Below, piece by piece: positions 55,066 to 62,825 of a DNA stretch of 64,000 bases; within the stretch, counting starts at the first letter, position 1, and each line of letters opens with the position of its first letter. The notes under the pieces were generated by a model. It saw only the letters and a list, made by a program, of their open reading frames with translations. It was not told where the DNA came from and did not search any database. The stretch spans positions 1 through 64,000 of the forward strand of contig DAOLFG010000022.1 in the NCBI GenBank assembly GCA_035326425.1, written 5' to 3'. Source of the stretch: CALKJU01 sp035326425. Lineage in GTDB: Bacteria > Pseudomonadota > Alphaproteobacteria > Geminicoccales > Geminicoccaceae. The position numbers were made by a program, and so were the translations under genes.

Positions 55066-55895
55066 GACTTCACGGCCCCTGCGGTGAGGCCGCCCACCAG
55101 CCGGCGCTGGACGAGGAGAAAGAGCACGGTGACCGGAATCGCGATCAGCGTGCCGCCGGCGGTGAGCAGGCCCCATTGGATGGTGAACTCGCCGATGAAC
55201 AGCTGCAGCGCCACCGTCACGGTGCGGACGTTCTGGCCCGACAGCATCAGCGCGAAGAGATATTCGTTCCACGAGGTGATGAAGATGTAGATGCCGGCCG
55301 TCACCACGCCCGGCATCACCAGCGGCAGGATGACGTGGCGGATGGCTTCCAGCCGCGTGGCACCGTCGATGGTGGCGGCCTCGTCGAGCTCGACCGGCAC
55401 GGTCGAGAAGTAGCTGGTCAGCATCCAGATCGCGAACGGGATGGCGAAGGTCGAGTGACCCAGGACGACGCCGAGATAGGTGTCGAGCAGGCCCAAGCCC
55501 CGCATCACCAGGAACAGCGGGATGATCAGCAGCACGATCGGGAACATGTTGACGGTGAGGAACCCCGTCATCAGCGCCCGCCGGCCGCGGAAGCGAAACC
55601 GCGAGAACGCGTAGGCCGCTGGAATCGACACGGCGAGACCGAGCAGGGCAGCGCCCGTCGCGACGATCAGGCTGTCCAGCAGGTTGCCCGAAAAGTTCGT
55701 CCGCTGGAGCAGCTGGCGGTAGTGGTCGAGCGTCGCCTCGCGCGGCAGGTAGCCGATCGGCCACTCGGCCAGCTCCGGCGTCGGCTTGATCGAGGTCAGG
55801 ATCATCCAGGCGAACGGCAGCAGCGCGAACGCCAGGATCGCCAGCACCGGCAGCTCGATCTGCAGGATGCGGGCGGTCCGCGACATCTGCCTCAT
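55062..55895 (-). CDS. carbohydrate ABC transporter permease (MalG-like)
   Basis: 277-residue inner-membrane permease with six TM helices. The ATPase-contact EAA loop is ELDEAATIDGATRLEAIRHVILPL. ATG 55895 overlaps the upstream permease stop; ATG 55886 is a close alternative. Second permease of the pair. Confidence 0.94.
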   Translation of the reverse strand: MRQMSRTARILQIELPVLAILAFALLPFAWMILTSIKPTPELAEWPIGYLPREATLDHYRQLLQRTNFSGNLLDSLIVATGAALLGLAVSIPAAYAFSRFRFRGRRALMTGFLTVNMFPIVLLIIPLFLVMRGLGLLDTYLGVVLGHSTFAIPFAIWMLTSYFSTVPVELDEAATIDGATRLEAIRHVILPLVMPGVVTAGIYIFITSWNEYLFALMLSGQNVRTVTVALQLFIGEFTIQWGLLTAGGTLIAIPVTVLFLLVQRRLVGGLTAGAVKS

Positions 55896-56770
55896 CGATC
55901 GAGATCCCGCGAGGCGCGGCGGACGTAGAGCCAGACCACCGCCAGCAGCATCAGCGTCAGCATGAGCGCCAGGGCGGCGCCGTAGCTGAACTCCATGCCG
56001 CTGTAGGCGCGCTGGAAGGCATAGAGCGGCAGGGTGTGGGTGGCATAGCCGGGGCCGCCGCCGGTCATCACCAGGATGACGTCGAGCGAGTTCGCCACCC
56101 AGATGGTGCGCAGCAGCAGGGCGGTGGCGATGACGTCGGCGATCGACGGCAGGGTGATGCTGACGAAGCGCCGCCAGCGCCCGGCGCCATCGATCTCCGC
56201 CGCCTCGTAGAGCTCGGCCGGCACGGTCTGCAGCCCAGCCAGCAAGGTGACGGCGAAGAACGGGAAGCCCTGCCAGACCAGCGCCGCCATGATGGCGGCG
56301 AGTGCGGTGTCCGGCCGCGCCAGCCAGGCCACCGGCTCGGCGATGATGCCGGTGCGCAGCAGCAGGTCGTTGATGACGCCGACATTGAAGTCGTACATCC
56401 AGGTCCACATCAGGCCGATGATGACGCTGGGCAGCGCCCAGGGAACCACCACCAGCGCCCGCGCCAGGCCACGCCACCAGAAGCTCTCGTTGAGCAGCAG
56501 CGCGGTGACAAGGCCGAGCAGGAACTGCAGCGCCACGACCCCGACGATCCACACCACCGAGTGGCGCAGCGAGATCCAGAACACCTCGTCGCCCAGCACG
56601 GTGCGGAAATTGGCGAGGCCGACGAACTCGGTGGCCTCGGGATCGTAGATCACATAGCTGTGCAGGCTCAGCCAGATCGTCTGGACGACGGGGTAGAGGA
56701 CGATCGCGGCCGTGACCGCGATCGCCGGCAGCAGGAAGGCGAACGGCACGAGGCCGGCGCGGCGATTCAT
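55892..56770 (-). CDS. carbohydrate ABC transporter permease (MalF-like)
   Basis: 292-residue permease with six TM helices. EAA loop ELYEAAEIDGAGRWRRFVSITLP is intact. Follows the binding-protein gene by 26 bp. It forms a heterodimer with the second permease; the ATPase must come from elsewhere since none is encoded in this operon. Confidence 0.94.
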   Translation of the reverse strand: MNRRAGLVPFAFLLPAIAVTAAIVLYPVVQTIWLSLHSYVIYDPEATEFVGLANFRTVLGDEVFWISLRHSVVWIVGVVALQFLLGLVTALLLNESFWWRGLARALVVVPWALPSVIIGLMWTWMYDFNVGVINDLLLRTGIIAEPVAWLARPDTALAAIMAALVWQGFPFFAVTLLAGLQTVPAELYEAAEIDGAGRWRRFVSITLPSIADVIATALLLRTIWVANSLDVILVMTGGGPGYATHTLPLYAFQRAYSGMEFSYGAALALMLTLMLLAVVWLYVRRASRDLDR

Positions 56771-56796
56771 GCGAGCAATCCCCGCCGCGCCGCCGC

Positions 56797-58014
56797 TCAG
56801 CCGTGGAAGTGCTGCTCGATGTTCTTCATCATCTCCTCGGGCGTGATCTCGCCCAGCAGCGCACGCTGCATGTTGGTCGGCCAGACCCGGGCGATGAAGT
56901 CCGGCGTCTTCGGATGGTTGGGCAGCGACTGCGCGATCGGCAGCGAGTCCGAGCTGGCCTGCACGAAGCGCTGCGGATGGCCGGTCCAGGCGGCGCGCGC
57001 CTTGGTCGAGATCGGCAATTGCCCGGTCAGCTTGTTCAGCTCGGCATTGTTCTCGTCGGTCGACAGGAAGGCGATCCAGCGGAACGCCGCCTCCTTGCTG
57101 CGGCTGGAGGCGAAGATCGCGTTGGATTCGTCGCCGAAATAGGTCCAGCCCGACCCGCTGGGCGAGCGCGGTACCGGCACCGCCGAGACCTTGTCGCCCA
57201 GCGCCTCGGTGATCTCCTTCGACGAGCCGACATGGTGGATGGTCATGGCCGTCCGCCCGGCCTTGAAGGCATCGACGATCTGCCGGAAGCTGTCGGTGGG
57301 TGCCGAGGCCGGCACCACCTTGTCCTTGCGCAGCAGGTCGACGTACCAGGCGTTGGCGGCGATCGCCTGCGGCGTCACCATGCCGCCCTTCTCGAAGCTG
57401 GCGCCGCCACCGAGCACGAACGGCCCCCAGTGGTCGAAGCCGCCGGCGCCGCCACGCATGCCATAGCCGGCGACATCGCCGGCGGTGAGCTTGATGGCGG
57501 CGTTGCGGAACTCCTCGAAGGTCCTGGGCGGGTCGAGCCCGGCCTGCTGCAGCAGGTCCGCTCGGTAGTAGAGGTAGATCACCACGTACTGCAGCGGCAG
57601 GTAGTAGCGCCTGCCGTCCGCACCCAGGTTGATCTTCCAGATGTCGTCGGAGATGTCCGACTTGGCGTCCCAGCCGTCGATCAGCACGTCGAGAGGCTCG
57701 AGCGCCTTCATCTGGTGGAAGCGTGCCGCCCAGGACAGCCGGACCATCGCGCAGTCAGGGGCGTTGTTGGCGACGAGCGCCGCGAACAGCCGGTTCTGGT
57801 AGTCGTTGCCGCCGCCCCACGGGATCGCCTCGGCGGTCACCTTGATGCCCGGATTCTCCTTCTCGAACTTGGCGATCAGCGCGTCCGGCGTGTTCTGCGG
57901 ATTGTCGAAATGGTACCACCAGCGCACCGTCGACTCCTGGGCGCGCGCCCGGCCTACGGTGGTCGCCGCCAGCGCCGTCGTGCCGGCGGTGGCCAGGAAC
58001 TCTCTGCGTCGCAT
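56797..58014 (-). CDS. carbohydrate ABC transporter substrate-binding protein
   Basis: 405-residue family 1 (MalE-type) binding protein. N-terminus MRRREFLATAGTTALAAT to GRARAQ is a Tat-type signal. Then STVRWWYHFDN, IAKFEKENPGIKVTAEAIPW and GDESNAIFASSRSKEAAFRWIAFLS are family elements. ATG 58014 follows GGGGAGG. It is 32 bp after the GntR gene, consistent with one transcript. Confidence 0.94.
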   Translation of the reverse strand: MRRREFLATAGTTALAATTVGRARAQESTVRWWYHFDNPQNTPDALIAKFEKENPGIKVTAEAIPWGGGNDYQNRLFAALVANNAPDCAMVRLSWAARFHQMKALEPLDVLIDGWDAKSDISDDIWKINLGADGRRYYLPLQYVVIYLYYRADLLQQAGLDPPRTFEEFRNAAIKLTAGDVAGYGMRGGAGGFDHWGPFVLGGGASFEKGGMVTPQAIAANAWYVDLLRKDKVVPASAPTDSFRQIVDAFKAGRTAMTIHHVGSSKEITEALGDKVSAVPVPRSPSGSGWTYFGDESNAIFASSRSKEAAFRWIAFLSTDENNAELNKLTGQLPISTKARAAWTGHPQRFVQASSDSLPIAQSLPNHPKTPDFIARVWPTNMQRALLGEITPEEMMKNIEQHFHG

Positions 58015-58046
58015 CGTTCTCTGCCTCCCCTGGGGTCCTCGAAACC

Positions 58047-58679
58047 TCACGACGCCGCCCGCTCGGCGCCGACCTCGACGATGGTGTCGATGTGATGGGC
58101 GAGGGCTGCCGCCAGCCCCTCGCCGTCCCTCGCCTCCAGCCTCTCCAGCAGCACGCGGTGACGCGCCGCCGTCTGGCCCAGCGGCCGGCGATGCCGCGGC
58201 TCCCAGAGCTTCTGGCGATGCGAGTGCAGGATGCAGCGCACCAGGATCTGCTCGAGCGCCCCCAGCCCCGAAAGCCGGAAGATGGCGGCATGGAACTCGG
58301 TGTCGAGCAGGATCAGGCCGTACTCGTCGCCCGCCCGCGCCGCGGCGTCCATCTGCTCCTGGAGCTGGCGCAACCTTGCCAGCGCCTCGGCTGTCACCGC
58401 CTTGACCGCCCGCAGGGCGCCGCGCGTCTCCAGCCGCCGCCGCAGCGCCAGGATCTCGTCGGCCTGCTCGGGATCGAGCGACGTCACTGTCGTGCCGCGA
58501 TGGCCGGCGCGCAGCACCAGCCCGTCCTCCTGCAGCCGAAACAGCGCCTCGCGCACCGTGCCCTGGCTGCAGCCGAGCACCTGGGCCAGCCCGAGCTCGG
58601 TGAGCGCGTCGCCGGGCTTCAGCTCATTGAGCACGATCCGCCGCTTCAGCTTGGCGTAGGCCGCGTCGCGGGCACGCAC
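58047..58679 (-). CDS. GntR family transcriptional regulator (FadR/FCD subfamily)
   Basis: 210-residue repressor. Winged helix at about 5-70 (LTELGLAQVLGCSQGTVREALFRLQEDGLV, with CSQGTVREALFRL as recognition region) and an all-helical FCD ligand domain with metal residues in DTEFHAAIFRLSG, HSHRQKLW and RHRVLLERLEARDGE. The start is GTG 58679 with GGGAGG 6 bp upstream, preferred over a TTG at 58709 that lies in the likely operator. It heads the sugar operon and probably represses it. Confidence 0.92.
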   Translation of the reverse strand: MRARDAAYAKLKRRIVLNELKPGDALTELGLAQVLGCSQGTVREALFRLQEDGLVLRAGHRGTTVTSLDPEQADEILALRRRLETRGALRAVKAVTAEALARLRQLQEQMDAAARAGDEYGLILLDTEFHAAIFRLSGLGALEQILVRCILHSHRQKLWEPRHRRPLGQTAARHRVLLERLEARDGEGLAAALAHHIDTIVEVGAERAAS

Positions 58680-58696
58680 CGCTTGCCTCCCGTTGG

Positions 58697-58712
58697 TTAT
58701 CAATATCAATAA
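58697..58712. promoter_or_regulatory. putative GntR operator
   Basis: AT-rich pseudo-palindrome TTATCAATATCAATAA in otherwise GC-rich DNA, 17 bp upstream of the GntR start. TTAT/ATAA ends are symmetric and ATCAAT-like units repeat. Position fits an autoregulatory site for the downstream GntR protein. Confidence 0.5.
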
Positions 58713-58810
58713 TCAACACAAGGGCGACGCGCAAGCGCCGACTTTCACGCTACGCACGTTGCGCCGCCGCCCCGCTTGCCTCGCCATCGACAGGCTGATG
58801 CGAGGCCGCG

Positions 58811-58839
58811 TTGACGCTGCTGGATCCCGCCCGCTAGCG
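58811..58839 (+). promoter_or_regulatory. putative promoter of the glycosyltransferase gene
   Basis: TTGACG (58811-58816), 17-nt spacer, CTAGCG (58834-58839), about 29 bp before ATG 58868. A perfect inverted repeat GATCCCG (58823-58829) / CGGGATC (58845-58851) overlaps it and could be an operator. The -10 is poor. Confidence 0.3.
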
Positions 58840-58867
58840 TCCCCCGGGATCAGGGCCTGGTGAGACG

Positions 58868-60745
58868 ATGAGCGATCTGGTCAGCCTCGAGCGCGCCGCC
58901 TTCCAACGCCCCGCGAACGCCGTCCAGGTCATGCGGCAGGCGCTGGCGGCGCTGGCCACCGGCAACCTCGCCGAGGACCGCGGCGTCGCCACCACGGCCG
59001 TCGAGACGACCCCGCAGGTCTGCACGCGCCTCGCCGCCGCCGTCGTCGCCATCCTGCTGGCGCCGGCGACACGGCTGGCGCCCGAGGACTATGCGAGGCT
59101 GGCGGTCTACTTCACGGCGCTGCAGAACGCGCTGGGCAGCAGCGGCTTCGGCGGCGCCGAGCATGCGCTGCGGCTCCTGGGGCCGCCGCCGCGCACCGAT
59201 CCGGTGAGGTCGACGGCCACCGAGCTCGACGGCTATTTCCGCTACTTCCAGCTGTTCGGGCTCGATTCCCAGGTCGAGCTCGATCTCGCCGAGGCCCTGG
59301 CGGCGCCGCCCGACATCGCTCTGCTCAGCTATCTGAAGCTGCTGGCGGTGAAGCCGATCGCCACCCTGCTCGGGCAGGAGCGCCGGGACGCGCTGCTGGC
59401 GATGGCCGACCGCCTGCGGCCGGCGCGGCTGCCCGCCACCGCCGACCACCTGGTGCTGCTGGGCAATGCCTGGATGCTCTGCTCCTATGCGTCGCATCCG
59501 GCCAAGCACCACATCAAGGGTGTGCTCCATCCGGTGACGCGCGACGTCGCCCTGCGGCTGGGTGCCGGCGATGTCGTGCTGCCCTCCCCGCGCCGCCGCC
59601 CCGAGCGGCCGACCATGGTGGTGGCGGCCGAGATCATGCACGCCAACCACGTGCAGTACCGCTATTTCGGCCAGTACCTGCGCCAGCTGCGCCAGCGGTT
59701 CCGGCTGGTGCTGGTCACCGATGCCCGCGAGGTCGACGACCATGTCCGGCTGCTCTACGACGAGGTGCGGAGCTTCGGACGCGAGGCCGGCGGCAGCCAC
59801 ATCGCGCGCGGTGCCGAGCTGATCAAGTCGGCCGAGCCCGACATCGTCTTCTGGCCCAGCGTCGGCATGCGTCACTGGGGCGTGGCGCTCGCCAGCCTGC
59901 GTCTGGCGCCGATCCAGGTCACGGCGCTCGGCCATTCGGCCTCCACCTGGTTTCCGACGGTCGACTACTATCTGACCGAGGACGGCTACTGCTCCGATCC
60001 GGCGCTGTTCTCCGAGACGTTGGTGCTGCTGCCGGACGACAGCCTGGTTTTCGAGCGCTCGCCGTACTACGAGCCCCGGCCGCCGGCGATCCGCGAGCAT
60101 GCGAGGCCGCTGCGCGTGGCGCTGCCCAGCAACCTGCTCAAGCTGAACCCGCGCTTCATGGCCCTCCTGGCCCGCATCCGCGCCGCCGCCGGCAGGCCGA
60201 TGGAGTTCCACTGCTTCCCCAACGTCGGCGGCGTCGAGCTGGTCGGCGCCCGCTCGGTGCTGGCCAGGACCCTGCCCGGCATCAGCGTCCATCCGATCCT
60301 GGCCTACCGGCGCTACCTCGAGCTGCTCTCGGCCTGCGACGTCAACCTCAGTCCCTATCCGTTCGGCGGCCTGCACAGCGTCATCGATTCGTTGCGGCAG
60401 GGCCTGGCCGTGGTGGCCATGGAATGCCCCGAGCCGCACGGCCGCACCGACGCCATGCTGCTGCGCCGGCTGGGCATGCCGGAATGGCTGATCGCCAGGG
60501 ACGAGGATGCCTATGTCGCCGCCGCCCTGCGCGTCATCGACGACGACGCGACGCGGGTGGCGCTCGGCCGCCAGGCCCTGGCGCTCGACATCGACCGGCT
60601 GATGTTCGGCGACGCCACCACGCCGCTGCGCAGCGAGGTGGTCGACGCGATGTGGTGGATCTTCGAGAACCACGAGGCCATCAAGGCGTCGGGCCGGCAG
60701 GTCTGGCGCGCCGCCGACAGGTGCTCGCCGGCAGCCGCCGGTTAG
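58868..60745 (+). CDS. HMW1C/GT41-like glycosyltransferase
   Basis: 625-residue cytoplasmic protein. Its C-terminal half resembles HMW1C N-glucosyltransferases of family GT41 (SPINDLY/OGT-like). Matching points are a nucleotide-site lysine Lys425 in NLLKLNPRF, PFGGLHSVID (498-507) with Asp507 where HMW1C has PFGNTNGIID, and GMPEWLIARDEDAYV (from 536) against GLPEWLIA-type in HMW1C. The N-terminal ~270 residues are helical like the HMW1C all-alpha domain, without clear TPRs. It would glycosylate protein Asn or Ser/Thr using a UDP-sugar; target unknown. No TpsA/TpsB adhesin genes are adjacent. Its TAG directly abuts the next ATG. Confidence 0.82.
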   Translation: MSDLVSLERAAFQRPANAVQVMRQALAALATGNLAEDRGVATTAVETTPQVCTRLAAAVVAILLAPATRLAPEDYARLAVYFTALQNALGSSGFGGAEHALRLLGPPPRTDPVRSTATELDGYFRYFQLFGLDSQVELDLAEALAAPPDIALLSYLKLLAVKPIATLLGQERRDALLAMADRLRPARLPATADHLVLLGNAWMLCSYASHPAKHHIKGVLHPVTRDVALRLGAGDVVLPSPRRRPERPTMVVAAEIMHANHVQYRYFGQYLRQLRQRFRLVLVTDAREVDDHVRLLYDEVRSFGREAGGSHIARGAELIKSAEPDIVFWPSVGMRHWGVALASLRLAPIQVTALGHSASTWFPTVDYYLTEDGYCSDPALFSETLVLLPDDSLVFERSPYYEPRPPAIREHARPLRVALPSNLLKLNPRFMALLARIRAAAGRPMEFHCFPNVGGVELVGARSVLARTLPGISVHPILAYRRYLELLSACDVNLSPYPFGGLHSVIDSLRQGLAVVAMECPEPHGRTDAMLLRRLGMPEWLIARDEDAYVAAALRVIDDDATRVALGRQALALDIDRLMFGDATTPLRSEVVDAMWWIFENHEAIKASGRQVWRAADRCSPAAAG

Positions 60746-62041
60746 ATGCACGCCCGCCCGCCGCTGTCGCCCGACGCCGAGGCGCTGGTCACGGCGGCCG
60801 AGCGGCAGGCGGTACGGCTGGCGGCCGTCGCCCGCAGCGCCGTGGCGCTGGTGATGCTCGCCGTCTTCGTGCTGTATCACCCGCCGGAGCTGCCGCGCAC
60901 CTTCGTCGCGCTCGTCCATCTCGGGCTGCTGCTCAACATCGCCATCGCCGCCCTGTCCTGGTGGATCGCGGCGCACCGGCCTGGCGGATGGCGCAGCGGC
61001 ACGTTCTTCGTGCTGTCGGATTTCGCCGTCGTCACGCTGGCCAGCTTCGGCACGATCCGCTTCCTGGACCTGCCACCCTCGATGCTGGGCGCCACGCCGA
61101 CCTTCCTGCTGTCGGTGCCGCTGCTGTCCTTCGCCGCCCTGCGCTTCAACCCCTGGAGCGTGGCCCTGCTGACGCTGGGCATCGGCGCCATCGGCATCGC
61201 CTTCGCGCTCTGGCCGGCTGACGCCGCCCGGGGCGGCCCGCCGATCTTCAGCCCGGCCGCCAACGCCATGCGGGTCGTCATGCTGGTGACGAGCGGCCTC
61301 GTCCTGGCCTACGTGGTGATGCGGGGGCGCCGGCTGCTGATCGAGGCGGTGCGGATCGGCGAGCGCGCCACCAACCTCTCCCGCTACCTGCCGCAGCCGG
61401 TGGCCGACCTCGTGGCGCGCGACGGCATCGAGGCGCTGTCGCGCGGCCGCAGCCAGGCCGCGGCCGTCATGTTCGCCGACCTCGTCGGCTTCACCACCCT
61501 GACCGAGCGCATGCCGCCCGATGCGGTGGGCCGGCTGCTCACCGAGCTGCGCGGCCGGCAGCGCCGGGCGGTCGAGGGAGCCGGCGGTATCGTCGACAAG
61601 TTCATCGGCGATGCCGTGATGGCAGTGTTCGGCGTCCCCGAGCCGCATCCGCGCGCCGCCCGCCAGGCGCTCGACGCCGCGGCCGCGATGAGCCGCCGCC
61701 TCGCCGCCTGGAACGAGGAGCGCGCCGCCCGCGGCGAGCCCCGGCTGACCGTCGGCATCGGCATCCACTACGGCCTGGTGTTCGCCGGCGCCGTCGGCGA
61801 TGCCGGCCGGCTCGAGTTCGCCACGCTCGGCGACACCGTCAACGTCGCCCAGCGCTGCGAGCGCCTCACCCGCGACATCGGCTGCGAGCTGATCGTCACC
61901 GCCGACGTCCTGCGCGCCGCCGATGCCGATCCCGCCGGCTGGATTCCGCTCGCGTCGCACGGCCTGCGCGGCCGGGACGGCGACGTCGCACTGTTCCGGC
62001 CGGCCTCTCCGGCTCCCACCGGCCCGGGCGGCGATCCCTAG
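60746..62041 (+). CDS. membrane-bound class III adenylate/guanylate cyclase
   Basis: 431-residue protein with about five or six TM helices in residues 25-195 (AVALVMLAVFVLYH, LGLLLNIAIAALSWWIA, FLLSVPLLSFAAL, VVMLVTSGLVLAYVVM), a short linker, and a C-terminal catalytic domain. Metal Asp245 is in MFADLVGFTTL and Asp289 in KFIGDAVMAVFG; Lys285 and the Asp of LGDTVNVAQR fit ATP specificity, and the Asn/Arg of NVAQR stabilise the transition state. Probably makes cAMP in response to a membrane-sensed signal. Starts immediately after the glycosyltransferase stop. Confidence 0.93.
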   Translation: MHARPPLSPDAEALVTAAERQAVRLAAVARSAVALVMLAVFVLYHPPELPRTFVALVHLGLLLNIAIAALSWWIAAHRPGGWRSGTFFVLSDFAVVTLASFGTIRFLDLPPSMLGATPTFLLSVPLLSFAALRFNPWSVALLTLGIGAIGIAFALWPADAARGGPPIFSPAANAMRVVMLVTSGLVLAYVVMRGRRLLIEAVRIGERATNLSRYLPQPVADLVARDGIEALSRGRSQAAAVMFADLVGFTTLTERMPPDAVGRLLTELRGRQRRAVEGAGGIVDKFIGDAVMAVFGVPEPHPRAARQALDAAAAMSRRLAAWNEERAARGEPRLTVGIGIHYGLVFAGAVGDAGRLEFATLGDTVNVAQRCERLTRDIGCELIVTADVLRAADADPAGWIPLASHGLRGRDGDVALFRPASPAPTGPGGDP

Positions 62042-62673
62042 GAGGGTTGCCCCTGGGCCTCCAGCACGCTGACCACCGCCCCCACCAGAAGGGCGCTGGA
62101 GCAGGCGCCGGGGTCGAGATGACCGATGCTGCGCTCGCCCAGGAACGACGCCCGGCCCTTGGTGGCCTTCATGTAGCTGGTGCGGTGCAGCCCGTGCGCC
62201 GCCGCCGACACCATGCGGGTGCCCACCGTCTCGACATCGCCGTCGAGGCTGGCGCGGCGCAGCGTCTCCGCCACCGGGCAGAGCACGTCCAGCATGGTCT
62301 TCTCGCCGGTCTCGGCCTTGCCGCGCCGCTTCACGGCGGCGATGCCGGCGTCCAGCATGTCGGCGGCATCGGCCAGCGACAGCTCCTCGGCCGCCACCGC
62401 CTTGCCCATGTCCATCAGCAGCGAGCCGTAGAGCGGTCCGGAGGCGCCGCCGACCTTCAGCACCAGCGTCATGCCGGCCTTCTGCAGCGCCTGGCCCAGC
62501 GGCAAGGCACCGATGGCGTCCTTTTGGGCAGCGATCTCCTTGAAGCCACGCGCCATGTTGGCGCCGTGATCGCCGTCGCCGATGGCCCGGTCGAGCGCCG
62601 TCAGCTGCTCGGCGTGGCTGATGATCACCTCGCTGGCGGCGTCGATGAGCTGGCGCATCACATCGGGCTGCAT
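62038..62673 (-). CDS. dhaL: dihydroxyacetone kinase subunit L-like protein
   Basis: 211-residue all-helical nucleotide-binding subunit. The Mg-ADP loop is GDGDHGANM with Asp33, Asp35 and His36; GGASGPLYGSLL and the C-terminal DPGACSS segment complete the DhaL pattern. Normally works with DhaK (sugar-binding) and a phospho-donor (DhaM) or as part of a fused kinase; neither lies adjacent. It overlaps the cyclase stop by 4 bp, tail to tail. Confidence 0.92.
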   Translation of the reverse strand: MQPDVMRQLIDAASEVIISHAEQLTALDRAIGDGDHGANMARGFKEIAAQKDAIGALPLGQALQKAGMTLVLKVGGASGPLYGSLLMDMGKAVAAEELSLADAADMLDAGIAAVKRRGKAETGEKTMLDVLCPVAETLRRASLDGDVETVGTRMVSAAAHGLHRTSYMKATKGRASFLGERSIGHLDPGACSSALLVGAVVSVLEAQGQPS

Positions 62674-62825
62674 GGCGCACCCCCCTGTTGCCTCGCTTGC
62701 GCACCCATGCATGTGCCATGCCGCGGCCGCGACGTCACGCATCGATGTGGGGTCAGGGTGCGGTTTGATCGAAGCCCGCACCATCGGCCGGAGGGATGAC
62801 GGTGCGGGTCGGCACCTCGACCTGC

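Noticed and set aside
58850..62719. 1289-residue open frame on the minus strand
   Set aside because: Antisense of the glycosyltransferase and cyclase genes, both of which have intact catalytic motifs on the plus strand; only its far end shares the dhaL region in another frame.
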